From IMG/VR virus record IMGVR_UViG_3300032116_000001, positions 124,001 through 188,000 of that record: a stretch of 64,000 nucleotides of DNA, one strand, 5' to 3'. Below are positions 51,622 to 61,559 of this stretch, piece after piece. The first letter of the stretch is position 1. Every line of letters begins with the position of its first letter. The notes under the pieces were generated by a model. It saw nothing but the letters and a program-made list of their open reading frames with translations, had not been told where the DNA came from and made no database searches. The DNA comes from a virus. Both the position numbers and the translations under genes were made by a program.

Positions 51622-53730
51622 GTGGATAAAATTCAAAAAATAACCCTGGCACAAGCAGCAGAAATGGCTTTGCTTGAAGGTGGTGTTCAGGCTGTTCAAC
51701 AGTTAAACAAAGGAATTCAAAATGAAGAAAATAAGCAACAAGTTAATCCCGACGGAACTTCAAATTTAGACAAGCCAATTACAGATGAGCTGGAGCGCAT
51801 CCGCGCTGAGCAATTAGTCACAGAATCGCTTGGGACATTTGGTATTGACAGGGCCGCTGCAGAAAACTATATGAAGGTGATCGCTGAAAAAACTGGCGCT
51901 CCTTTCACGCACCAGGTTCAAATTTTACAAATGATTGGCCAGAAAGCGGGTGAAATGGGAACAACACCACAAGATATTTTCCCTTTAGTGCTTGCTATTT
52001 ATATCAGAAATAAGGATGTTCAGTTAACACAGGGCATACTGTCTATATTGGCAAAATATGAAAGCCAAGCGCCAGGCATTGGGGTATTAGATGTTGCTAA
52101 AAAAACAGCCATGGGACAACCCACTGGTCACGAATTGATGCAAATTAGAATTGCTCTTATGGCAGCAGGTGGTGAATTTAATAGTAAGGGACTAACTTCA
52201 ACAAAAGATTTGGAAAAGGCTATTTACAGCATTGTGGCCCCGCAAAGCGAGTCTGGAGCCGCGATTATGAAGTGGCAAGAACAAAGACTAAAAACACAAA
52301 GTGGCATAGAAGATTGGCTGAGATCACTTGGGAGATTTCAGGCTAATTACTCTACACAAAGACTTAAGAAAGTTGAAGAGGCTTATGAATTTTTGATAAA
52401 AACATTTCCTAACATTGCCACCACAGCCCCTATGGATTGGTGGATGAAGGTTTTAAATGGTGTTGCCGCAGCTTCGACGGTTAAGGAATATGGTATGATT
52501 GCTATCAATCCCACCATTCAGGGTGAAACACCTGTCCAAAAAATTCAACAGATGAGCCAGATGCCGCTTATAAACCGAGGAGCAAATAATCAATCTAAAA
52601 TTATAACGGCACAATCTGCTCCTCAAGATTTAAGGAGCCAAGACCCTGTTGCAACAACCTCGGCAGGGCAAAACCAGCAATCAATACCAAACTCAGGCGA
52701 AGTTGATATCGCTACCCAAGTGGCCAATCAAGCTAATAATGCGCAATTGCCCGCTTCCGTGGAGCCTATGCTGGGGCAGTTTTTAAACAGCACTCAGATG
52801 GGCAAAGAGCTTTTGGTTGCAATTGACGTTTTTGAACGAGGGCAGCTAATTCTTGACACTGAAATGAAGACTTTGCAAGACATTATTGCAAAGTCGGGAG
52901 CAACTGATTACATGGCAGACGGTAGGCCAAATAATGCCGTTTTCATGACTCCTGAACAATTTCAACAAGCTGCCACACGAGTATACAACTTAGCCACGCA
53001 GCAACAAACAGTACTGGTTAAAATTCTTAATTTATTCAGCTCCATGGTGAATCAAATAGAAAACAGGCCCCAGTTATTAAGTTTAATTCAAAAAGCTATT
53101 AGCGAGTGGAGAGCAAGGCATGCAAAGGTTGAGTCAAATTTAATTACCGCATTTGAGCTTCAGCTAGTTGGACCAATTGAGCAATCTATAGCTATGCTTA
53201 TTCCACAAAAAGAATATTTACAAAACGGTATTCAAATGGCCGCAATGATCAACAATATCGGCGCGGACCAATATGTTGGCCCATTTAGCGCCCTGTGTAT
53301 GCAGATTAGCAATTTGCGCGAAGAGGCTTCAAAGCGATATATGAAAGTCGCCTCTAATGCTAAAGTTCTCCCTCAGTTTAAAAACTATGCCTTACAAAGA
53401 GCAAGACAGCAAATGCAGCAAGCGCTTGCTGTTAGAAACGAGGGCGTCATGGCGGTAATGAAAATGTCACAAGGTATTTTTGGTGGACAATCCCTCTTGC
53501 CAACTGCAGACACAAAGGCATGGGTGAAGTTATCTTCAGAAAGATTCCCAGACGATGATATAGAGAAATTGGCAGACGCTAAGCTCGAAGAATACTGGAA
53601 TGAACTTTATGAAGATTCTCCTGGCGCTGAAGGCTATGGCACAGCCATAGAGCACGCTGTTGAACTACACGGAGTTCCAACAAAGGAAATATCACAAAAA
53701 AGCAAAATGAAAAGAAACCAAGACTGCTAA
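51622..53730 (+). CDS. Large helical virion-associated protein
   Basis: 702 residues from GTG 51622, with GGTGAAAA upstream. Nearly all helical, glutamine-rich, with long coiled-coil-like stretches (about 365-560) and a disordered centre. No catalytic domain is seen. A tape-measure-like or internal virion role is possible, but there is no hydrophobic core segment, so I do not name it. Confidence 0.65.
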   Translation: MDKIQKITLAQAAEMALLEGGVQAVQQLNKGIQNEENKQQVNPDGTSNLDKPITDELERIRAEQLVTESLGTFGIDRAAAENYMKVIAEKTGAPFTHQVQILQMIGQKAGEMGTTPQDIFPLVLAIYIRNKDVQLTQGILSILAKYESQAPGIGVLDVAKKTAMGQPTGHELMQIRIALMAAGGEFNSKGLTSTKDLEKAIYSIVAPQSESGAAIMKWQEQRLKTQSGIEDWLRSLGRFQANYSTQRLKKVEEAYEFLIKTFPNIATTAPMDWWMKVLNGVAAASTVKEYGMIAINPTIQGETPVQKIQQMSQMPLINRGANNQSKIITAQSAPQDLRSQDPVATTSAGQNQQSIPNSGEVDIATQVANQANNAQLPASVEPMLGQFLNSTQMGKELLVAIDVFERGQLILDTEMKTLQDIIAKSGATDYMADGRPNNAVFMTPEQFQQAATRVYNLATQQQTVLVKILNLFSSMVNQIENRPQLLSLIQKAISEWRARHAKVESNLITAFELQLVGPIEQSIAMLIPQKEYLQNGIQMAAMINNIGADQYVGPFSALCMQISNLREEASKRYMKVASNAKVLPQFKNYALQRARQQMQQALAVRNEGVMAVMKMSQGIFGGQSLLPTADTKAWVKLSSERFPDDDIEKLADAKLEEYWNELYEDSPGAEGYGTAIEHAVELHGVPTKEISQKSKMKRNQDC

Positions 53731-53806
53731 TATTGAATTGACGCAATAATACTTGGCAGTTACGCTCTTTCATTTATAATGAAAGTAAAAAAAATGGAGA
53801 GATACA

Positions 53807-54949
53807 ATGTCATTGCAAAATTTAATTGATTCTTTGGTCTTTGACAACAATTGTGGTGATTTTATTGAGTCAACTCAGATATGTAAATGTCTTGTGCCTG
53901 CGTATATTGGCGCTTTTTCGGGATATGATAAAATCAGATCAAAAGCATTGCCAGTGGATAAATACACGGCAGGGGATACAAATAATTTTGGATTTCAAAC
54001 ACTTGATACTCCTCAACTTTCAAAAAATCCTTCAAGAATATCCAGAAGATATTCGCCCATTGTAAGACAAGAATTTTCTGGACATCGATCTGATGATCCA
54101 ACATTTTTAAAAATTGAATCAAATAATAAAAATCAATACTATCCTGGGGCACTAGAGCGAACAACAAGTTTGATTACTTTATTTAGTGATCAGTCTGATT
54201 TAATCTTTGATCAAGGAGACCAATTGCATGATGGGCTTGAAGATGATCCAGATGTTATTCGACTACTAAGGGCCATGAATAATGAATTAGAACTTAAAAC
54301 GTCTTTCTCGGAAGACATGGCTGGACCAGATGATATTGACTTCTTTACTGATACTTTGATATTTTCAGAAACACCCAAAGAAAATTTGATTTTAGATTCT
54401 AGTAAAAATACAAATATTACCAACAATACCACAAATAATAATTATTTAAATAATGTTTATAGCAAATTAGAGACTGTTATTAATTCTATAGCCACGGAGA
54501 ATCAGCCACAATATGTCAATGATTCCTATGCTGGAGCCGAATCTAAGGTCAACACTTTTGAAAAATTGGAAAAAGAAAGTGAAAAGATAGCTATGAAAAG
54601 AGCAGAAAATCGCATTAAAGACAGAGTTCATAATGATCTTCCTAGTGTAATAGAAGTCACGAATTCAATTGCTCGCGAAATTACAAAACAACCAACTCAT
54701 GCGGTAAGCAATATATCTCAAGGTAATAATCCTGTATCATTAACAACAGGCCTTGACACCCCTGTGACAACTAAACAAATTCAAGCCATGCATGAAAATC
54801 AAAATAATAAAGCAGAAATTATTAAAAGAGAAATAAGCAAAGAAATTCGTGAAGAATCTGCAAACACTATACAGAAGAAATTTAAACAGTCTGAGGAAGA
54901 TAGTGTTAAAAGAATGAGAACTGCACTTAACAGGATATTAAATTCGTAA
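53807..54949 (+). CDS. Hypothetical tail-region protein
   Basis: 380 residues. The first third is polar with Pro/Tyr-containing loops; the last third is helical and charged, suggesting a coiled coil ('KKFKQSEEDSVKRMRTALN'). ATGGAGAG lies before the ATG. Its stop overlaps the next gene's ATG (TAATG), so it is translationally coupled to the giant protein and may be its partner or chaperone. Confidence 0.65.
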   Translation: MSLQNLIDSLVFDNNCGDFIESTQICKCLVPAYIGAFSGYDKIRSKALPVDKYTAGDTNNFGFQTLDTPQLSKNPSRISRRYSPIVRQEFSGHRSDDPTFLKIESNNKNQYYPGALERTTSLITLFSDQSDLIFDQGDQLHDGLEDDPDVIRLLRAMNNELELKTSFSEDMAGPDDIDFFTDTLIFSETPKENLILDSSKNTNITNNTTNNNYLNNVYSKLETVINSIATENQPQYVNDSYAGAESKVNTFEKLEKESEKIAMKRAENRIKDRVHNDLPSVIEVTNSIAREITKQPTHAVSNISQGNNPVSLTTGLDTPVTTKQIQAMHENQNNKAEIIKREISKEIREESANTIQKKFKQSEEDSVKRMRTALNRILNS

Positions 54950-57900
54950 TGCCTGACCCGTATGTAAACCCTAATAAAACCATTCCATCTGGAGGATATT
55001 TGTGGGTGCCTAATGTCACCCCAAACGGCGGCGCAACGCCAATAGGATTTCGTCCGACGATTGTGGGCCGAGGTCAGTTTCGAAATGATTTACCAGTACA
55101 GACTGATTATCCCAACGGCAGTGTTGTAGTTACTTATGATGGTGAATTAATTTCTTTGGAAAATTCTGAAAATTGGCCATTCTTAAATGCTTTTAGACCT
55201 CTTCAAAGACCATCTGCGGTCAGAGGGGCAGCCCCCAATAGTCCCTTTATTGTCTCGGGCACTGATTGGAAGTGGCAAGTGGATTTAAAAACTCCCACGC
55301 GGCTTTCCGCAGCCACGTTTACATACTCTTTAACAGTGGATGTTCAAGATGACTCTGTATTCAATCTTATAGATCGAGAAAGTGATGATGGCAGAGCTAT
55401 ATTGGCTTATCGATCCAATCCATCACAATCACTTGACATTGACTGGTCTAAATATATTTGGGGGCGTGTTGATGTTGATGACATTGAGTTTCCGCCATTG
55501 GTGGAAGATAAGCCATCACAAATAGCAGTTACGGGTATCCAATCAACTACCGATAATCAAGCTGAGCCGACAACAACTGTTACTATAAAATTTGGAACAG
55601 GATTAAATGCAGAGGATTATCAAATAAGGCAAAAATTAACCATTAAAAATAGGCACGAAATTTCTGCTCTTAAATTCTCTCTTCATGAAATACTTTTATT
55701 TGACGCAGCGCGAGTTAACCTAATCGAAGAACAGCTTCCATGCGCCCTTCTGTCTTATGCCTTTCCAGTGGCATTTAATTACAGCCCTTCACGCGGTTCA
55801 TTAGTGCATCCAAATAATTTATCAACCCCTAATTTTCACGTAAAGCTTTTTCATCCAGAATCCAATACTAATAGTCCTGGGTTTGCCCACTCAATGTCAG
55901 TGAGATTTTTACTTTTTTCAATGCCGATTTCTGGCATCGATCCATTTTCTTTTTTTGGTGTAGCCAATCCATTTTCTTTGTACTTTGTTGTGTTTATTGG
56001 CCCCGTTCCTGGTAAACGAACCCTCAGATATGGCATGATTGGCAAATATTCGAAAGCCACGGCTGGCCGCGTAGTTCCAGTAGATTATTTTACTCTACAA
56101 CAAAATGCAAGAATATTCAAAATTCAAAAAACAGAATCAGAAGGAAGACCAAGTGATAATGCAACATGGACCGATGTTGACAATGGTGAATATGACCCAC
56201 AAAATATTCCCGCATTTGATCCGATTCGAGGTCCGTGGCTAAGGCATTTTACGTATTTTGATGACAATGGTGATAATAAATCTTGGTATAGAGTTATTCA
56301 GACATTAAGCACGGGCAATCAATTTATTGGTCCGAGTTTTCAGGGAAGTCTTTTTTCTGAAAGATTGCCACTCAGAATGGTTGATAGTCCATCAACCACC
56401 ACAGCGATTGACTCAACAACTTTGATAAGAAGAATTCAAGTTGATTCAGGTAACAACCCATTAAACTCTAATCCATTGGCCTTGTTTGTTGCAGTCAATG
56501 AAGACCGTCCACCCGCCGATCCCGTAAATTTTGTTAAAGGTTCATGGAAGCTATCACTTCGGGCAGCATGCCCCGATCCGAATTATCTCTCGTACTCTCA
56601 CTTATATGCAAGAATTTGGTTTGTTCCAGAAGACCATAATATTTCAGAAACAAATATACATGAATACCGAGACAAAACTGAAATATGTTTTGAAACATCA
56701 GATGGGCAAACCAAACTAGTTCGTCGTGCACCAAGGTCATTGTCTGAGCTAATGGTTTCTCCACCATTGCCACAATCGATATCTGATTTAGAGATAGCAA
56801 GATACATAGATGTTGACACTAGCTTTAATTTTAATCTTGGCTCTAGAGCCAAGATGGTAGCAGGGCTATACGAAGTCACTGCTTTGAGCGAGGACGGCAT
56901 AAGTTCTGATCTTTCTAATAATGACTATGATTTACCTAAAATCAACATTGAAATAAACGCAGAATCAACGGCGGTTGATACTACGCTGCAACAAACACTG
57001 TCGCAGGTGTTGTATCCACAGAGAGCATCTAATTTTGATTCCTCAAGATATATTATCTATCCAAAACCATTGGTTGTATCAACAAAATTGGTCGGGGGAA
57101 GTGAAATACCATCGGGTAATGATGTTTATACTGAGTACAATAAAACCTTTGCTTCAAAAACAGACAATAATTCAAATATAACCAATGCCTTTGACCAACT
57201 TTTAACATTTGTTAAATCTGGCCAAGATAATAATATTGGAAAAGTTGGAATCCCATTTGAAAATGTCCCACAACAAAGAGACCCAAACCTTTTTGTTGTG
57301 GCCGACTTTGTCACAAATGATCTTTCATTACAGGCAGGCAAAATAGATACGGGACCATGGAGTATTGTATTGCGATCACATAGGTCCATTGACAATGAAC
57401 GCATAGCTATTGACATAAGACTTGAGGCCATGCTTGTAACAACTGATGGCCGCGTGTCAGAAAGAATTTTTAGGTCACCTTATATAAAGGATCGCGGCCA
57501 AGAAGAAGCTGATTATGTTTATGACGTTGACTTACAAATTCCGTTTCTTATAGGAAACTCTGACACTCAAATGGTTTTAAGAGTATACGCTTATCCTTAT
57601 TCCAGAAGTGGCCAGTTGCTTGATATCAATGCCATTAAATCTAGTTTAAATAACTTATCAGGTATAATACCTTTCGGCTTAAGAATTCAAGAACTCACAA
57701 TTATTGATCATACTATTAATAGGCTTGAAATTGATCAAATAGATTCGGTTTTGGGATCGCCAGCTTTTTATGAAGACTTGCCATTGGTGCCCAATCGAAC
57801 AATTGGTGATCAAGAATTTTGGTTTATCGCTGCTAATGATTTATTGACAACAAGGGTTGTTGATGGCTTGCGTGGCCTTGATGTTACTGGTTGTATTTAT

Positions 57901-59247
57901 AGTCCAACATGGTTTGTGAATTTACCAAAAGACATTGAGGTACGATCAGGTGCCCAAGGCTTTAGAGACAGACTGGTTTGGTTTAGAACCGTGCCTGCTG
58001 AGGGGGATAATTTGGGAGAGTTTGCAGTTTCAGCACTTGAAAATCCAACAAGCGGCAGAATTCATGTTGTTCAAGACGGCGACCCTGAGATTTCAAGCCA
58101 GTCATTTAACTCTATGAATGCGACTGGAAAAATAATCAAACAATATAGTTTTGACGCACCTTATTTACCACTGCTTGACAAAGGAACTGTGCAGGGGCCA
58201 AATGGCAATGGGTTTAGAGACTTTGAAGGAAAAAACCCAAGTATTGTAATGATGCCTACAACTATGAGTGGAGAAAATCCATCTCTTATTGCATTGGTTG
58301 CCCAAGCTGATGATAGTGAATCTTCTTTCAATGTCGCACTTAATGCTCGCAGCGGTTTAGTGGGAAGCTGGATCGGTCCAAATAGAGAACTTGGTGAGTC
58401 TGAGTTCGGAAAAATAAGAAAAGTTGCACAAGGCATGTTCAATCCATCTGTTGCGATATCTAATAATGGCGTCAGCGCATATGTTGCTGGCTGGGTCAAT
58501 CCTGGAACTATAGTACTTAAGCAGACAAATTTATTTGATGCTCGTAAATCAACCACAATCGCAGAGGGCTTAAATTTCATTATTGATGGCGACCCTAATC
58601 CATCATTGGGCTCTGGACAAAGATCAATTATTCCAAGGGGCAGTTTATCGGGGAAAGCTACGCAAACATTTCCAGCAATTATGATTGATGATCGAGAAAT
58701 TGTAACAATTGCTTATGCAATTGATGGTGAATCAGGAAAACTATTTGCACGAAGATTTGACGGATATAATGTGAGCAACAAGTTTCTTCTAGCTGATTTA
58801 AGGGCTCAGGGCACCGCTGGAAATGATACAATTTCTATTTTTGGACCCGCGCTAGCCTGGAACAAAAAAACACATTCAGCATTTATGGCTTGGTGGTGCG
58901 GAGGTAAAATTTTTGCAGGATCGTTTTCTCTGCTAACTTCTGACTCTTCACAAAGTCTGCTCACTCCTATTCAATTAGTTGCTGGAAACAGAGACTTTAC
59001 GTCCTCGGGGAACTCAGCACATGCATCATTTATAGCATTGAAATCCAATGGCTCATTAAGAGTTGATCAATTGGGCACACCAGAGCAAGACGTCCCAAGA
59101 CAAAGAGTGGGCCTGTTTGTTAGTCAAAAATTCCCCCACCAAGGCAATTTATTCATTTGGTATCGAGACTCCGAGGGCAATTTGAGAATGCGCGAGGTGA
59201 TGATTGGCGGAGTGGTCGGAGCCCCAACTATATACTCGCAAGATTAA
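54949..59247 (+). CDS. Giant beta-rich tail protein with C-terminal propeller-like repeats
   Basis: 1,432 residues, beta-rich throughout. The first 1,080 residues show strand-loop patterns without a known family. From about residue 1090 to the end there are six segments of similar design ('NPSIVMMPT', 'NPSVAISNNGVSAYVAGW', 'FPAIMIDDREIVTIAYAI', 'GPALAWNKKTHSAFMAWW', 'HASFIALKSNG', 'VGLFVSQKFPHQGNLFIWY') that resemble blades of a sialidase/BNR-type propeller. A receptor-binding or glycan-contacting role is plausible. It is coupled to the upstream gene. Confidence 0.65.
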   Translation: MPDPYVNPNKTIPSGGYLWVPNVTPNGGATPIGFRPTIVGRGQFRNDLPVQTDYPNGSVVVTYDGELISLENSENWPFLNAFRPLQRPSAVRGAAPNSPFIVSGTDWKWQVDLKTPTRLSAATFTYSLTVDVQDDSVFNLIDRESDDGRAILAYRSNPSQSLDIDWSKYIWGRVDVDDIEFPPLVEDKPSQIAVTGIQSTTDNQAEPTTTVTIKFGTGLNAEDYQIRQKLTIKNRHEISALKFSLHEILLFDAARVNLIEEQLPCALLSYAFPVAFNYSPSRGSLVHPNNLSTPNFHVKLFHPESNTNSPGFAHSMSVRFLLFSMPISGIDPFSFFGVANPFSLYFVVFIGPVPGKRTLRYGMIGKYSKATAGRVVPVDYFTLQQNARIFKIQKTESEGRPSDNATWTDVDNGEYDPQNIPAFDPIRGPWLRHFTYFDDNGDNKSWYRVIQTLSTGNQFIGPSFQGSLFSERLPLRMVDSPSTTTAIDSTTLIRRIQVDSGNNPLNSNPLALFVAVNEDRPPADPVNFVKGSWKLSLRAACPDPNYLSYSHLYARIWFVPEDHNISETNIHEYRDKTEICFETSDGQTKLVRRAPRSLSELMVSPPLPQSISDLEIARYIDVDTSFNFNLGSRAKMVAGLYEVTALSEDGISSDLSNNDYDLPKINIEINAESTAVDTTLQQTLSQVLYPQRASNFDSSRYIIYPKPLVVSTKLVGGSEIPSGNDVYTEYNKTFASKTDNNSNITNAFDQLLTFVKSGQDNNIGKVGIPFENVPQQRDPNLFVVADFVTNDLSLQAGKIDTGPWSIVLRSHRSIDNERIAIDIRLEAMLVTTDGRVSERIFRSPYIKDRGQEEADYVYDVDLQIPFLIGNSDTQMVLRVYAYPYSRSGQLLDINAIKSSLNNLSGIIPFGLRIQELTIIDHTINRLEIDQIDSVLGSPAFYEDLPLVPNRTIGDQEFWFIAANDLLTTRVVDGLRGLDVTGCIYSPTWFVNLPKDIEVRSGAQGFRDRLVWFRTVPAEGDNLGEFAVSALENPTSGRIHVVQDGDPEISSQSFNSMNATGKIIKQYSFDAPYLPLLDKGTVQGPNGNGFRDFEGKNPSIVMMPTTMSGENPSLIALVAQADDSESSFNVALNARSGLVGSWIGPNRELGESEFGKIRKVAQGMFNPSVAISNNGVSAYVAGWVNPGTIVLKQTNLFDARKSTTIAEGLNFIIDGDPNPSLGSGQRSIIPRGSLSGKATQTFPAIMIDDREIVTIAYAIDGESGKLFARRFDGYNVSNKFLLADLRAQGTAGNDTISIFGPALAWNKKTHSAFMAWWCGGKIFAGSFSLLTSDSSQSLLTPIQLVAGNRDFTSSGNSAHASFIALKSNGSLRVDQLGTPEQDVPRQRVGLFVSQKFPHQGNLFIWYRDSEGNLRMREVMIGGVVGAPTIYSQD

Positions 59248-59319
59248 CACAATTCGCTTCGCGCAGACGTATTAGAATTGTCCAGGTAAAATTTTGGAAT
59301 ATATGGAAAAATAAAATTC

Positions 59320-61488
59320 ATGTGGTATCGATTTGCTCAAAAAAAATCAAAAAACGAAGGCGTATTTTATCACCCTTTGGACATTTCTTTTAGTTCAACA
59401 CTAAGGGGAATATTTGATTTTCTGAGACAAAAAAATTACAAAGCATTAATTGTTGGCGGATCGGTAAGAGATGCTTTGCAAGGCATAAGCCCCAAAGATA
59501 TCGACATTGAGGTTTATGGAATATCATATGATGAATTGGCAAAACTTTTGTCTAACTTTGGCAAAATAGACATTGTTGGGAAAACATTTGGTGTAATTAA
59601 GCTTTCAGACAATGAAGGCAATGACTTTGATTTTTCTATTCCCCGAAGAGAAAATAAAACAGGAGTGGGCCATAAAGACTTTTCTGTAATTTTTGACCCC
59701 AGTATTAATCCCAAGGAGGCCGCGGCTCGCAGAGATTTTACAATTAATTCGCTGGCTTACGACCCATTAACAGAAGAAGTGCATGATTACTTTGGTGGCA
59801 TTGAAGACCTTCAAAACAAAGTTCTGCGACATACAAGCAATGCATTCGCAGAGGACCCACTTAGGGTTTTGCGCGGAATGCAATTTGCCACAAGATTTAA
59901 TATGAATTTGGCCCCTGAAACTGCGAATATTATTAGGGAAGAAGTTTCGGATGATGAGCACTACCATTCTTTGGCTAAAGAAAGAATCTCAGAAGAATTT
60001 ATGAAAATGGCCACAAAAGGCAAATATCCTGGCAGGGCGATTCAATATTTAAAGGACACGGGATGGATTAGATTTTTTCCTCAGCTTGAGGCAATAATTG
60101 GCGTGCCACAAGAATATGAGTGGCACCCAGAAGGCTGGTCTCATTCATTAATTTCTAAAAAAAGCATTAATAACCAAGGTCAGAAACTTCCAATTGAAAA
60201 TTTGACTCGCGAATTTCTTAATAGTGCCATTCGTGAATATCGGGCCAATCAACAAAAAACATTCAGAAGAAATTCCTCTTCACGTCAATCAAGAAGTATT
60301 TTGGCAGATAGCACCTTAAAAGAAAAACAAAACATTGCTTTTGAGATTCCAATAACAACCTTGATGTCAGTGATGGGGGATTCATTGGAAGAACACGCTG
60401 TTGTTCAAAATATGATTTACTCTGTTGCATCTTATGCGGCGGGCTCAATTTTGGGAGATCACAATAGCGCAAATGTGGGGTTTGCTAATCGCTCTAGCGA
60501 TAACGCGCTTGATGCTGTTATAGATAATGCTGTATTTTCTGTTGATAATGACAGAATTTTATTCAATTTTGATTTGATATTTCGCACAAATAAAATTAAT
60601 GATGCACAAACATTGAGCACAAAAGATGTGCATTTTATCACAATCGGTGACGTTGGCACTCATACTTCACACGTTATGGACGCGGCTGCTGAAATTGCGG
60701 ACAGAGATGGTTTACAAGGGGATGAACGTGCCGCCCTGATTTTTGCTGCCCTTGGGCATGACCTTGCGAAAGCCACTACCACCGAACAAAGAGAAAAAGG
60801 TGGAAAAATCAGATGGACGGCTCATGGCCACGAGGAAGCATCTGTTCCAGTGGCAGAAGAACTTTTGCAATCAATAGGCATTAAGCAAGATATTATCAAG
60901 CGCGTACTACCGATTATTGAGCGGCATCTTGAACACATTAGGTTTAATCCAGCGACATCGTCTATTGCTCAAATTAGGCAATTAGCAAATAGCCTACACC
61001 CTGCTAATATTGAAGATTTGGCAAGATTAATGGAAGCAGACTCTAGTGGCCGACCACCATTGCCCAAGGGCCTCCCAGATCAAGCCAGACTAATGCTCAA
61101 TTTGGCCCGAGAAGACGGCTCCAATGCTGGCCGACCAAATCCCCTAATACAGGGCAGAGATGTGATGCCTTATTATCAAAACAGGGGCGGCAAGCATATT
61201 GGCGAAGTGGTGCAAGATGCTTATAACGCGCAAATTAAAGGAAGAATTTCCACTGTGGAACAAGCAAGGGAGTGGTTAGATAACTATCTTCGTGGTCGCA
61301 CATCTTTACTAAGAGGAGACGATATACTACCATATTTTAACAACAATGGCGGCCCACATATTGCTGAAATTCTAAAGCAGGCCTGGACCGCGCAACAAGC
61401 TGGGGAATTTGATACTCAAGAATCCGCAAGAAGCTGGCTGTCTAATTACATGCAAAACAAATCAAATAAGCCAGATGCGACTGTATAA
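59320..61488 (+). CDS. tRNA CCA-nucleotidyltransferase-like protein with internal insertion and duplicated C-terminal domain
   Basis: 722 residues. The nucleotidyltransferase core is intact: 'ALIVGGSVRDALQGISPKDI' (GGxVRD, with DxD in IDIE), 'AAARRDFTINSLAYDP' and 'AEDPLRVLRGMQFATRF'. Bacterial CCA enzymes continue 'HPEGD...HT'. Here HPEG (residues 269-272) is followed by 171 foreign residues (273-443; bases 60136-60648), and only then by 'DVGTHTSHVMDAAAEIADR' and the HD motif 'AALGHDLAKATTT'. The final 115 residues carry the enzyme's terminal domain twice ('PLIQGRDVMPYYQNRGGK', 'SLLRGDDILPYFNNNGGP'). It opens with MWYRFAQ. It may repair host or phage tRNAs; no tRNA genes were seen here. Confidence 0.85.
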   Translation: MWYRFAQKKSKNEGVFYHPLDISFSSTLRGIFDFLRQKNYKALIVGGSVRDALQGISPKDIDIEVYGISYDELAKLLSNFGKIDIVGKTFGVIKLSDNEGNDFDFSIPRRENKTGVGHKDFSVIFDPSINPKEAAARRDFTINSLAYDPLTEEVHDYFGGIEDLQNKVLRHTSNAFAEDPLRVLRGMQFATRFNMNLAPETANIIREEVSDDEHYHSLAKERISEEFMKMATKGKYPGRAIQYLKDTGWIRFFPQLEAIIGVPQEYEWHPEGWSHSLISKKSINNQGQKLPIENLTREFLNSAIREYRANQQKTFRRNSSSRQSRSILADSTLKEKQNIAFEIPITTLMSVMGDSLEEHAVVQNMIYSVASYAAGSILGDHNSANVGFANRSSDNALDAVIDNAVFSVDNDRILFNFDLIFRTNKINDAQTLSTKDVHFITIGDVGTHTSHVMDAAAEIADRDGLQGDERAALIFAALGHDLAKATTTEQREKGGKIRWTAHGHEEASVPVAEELLQSIGIKQDIIKRVLPIIERHLEHIRFNPATSSIAQIRQLANSLHPANIEDLARLMEADSSGRPPLPKGLPDQARLMLNLAREDGSNAGRPNPLIQGRDVMPYYQNRGGKHIGEVVQDAYNAQIKGRISTVEQAREWLDNYLRGRTSLLRGDDILPYFNNNGGPHIAEILKQAWTAQQAGEFDTQESARSWLSNYMQNKSNKPDATV

Positions 61489-61559
61489 AAGAATACATTA
61501 GGCTCATCACAACACCACTGATAGGATGATGATCTTGAAAAACAGAAAAATATACGCAG

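Noticed and set aside
60136-60648. Intein in the CCA-enzyme gene
   Set aside because: The insertion starts with Trp and is followed by Asp; there is no N-terminal Cys/Ser block, no C-terminal His-Asn and no nucleophilic +1 residue.
60136-60648. Group I intron in the CCA-enzyme gene
   Set aside because: The 513 bases remain open in frame with normal codon use, which is unlikely for a non-coding intron; I saw no conserved core elements.
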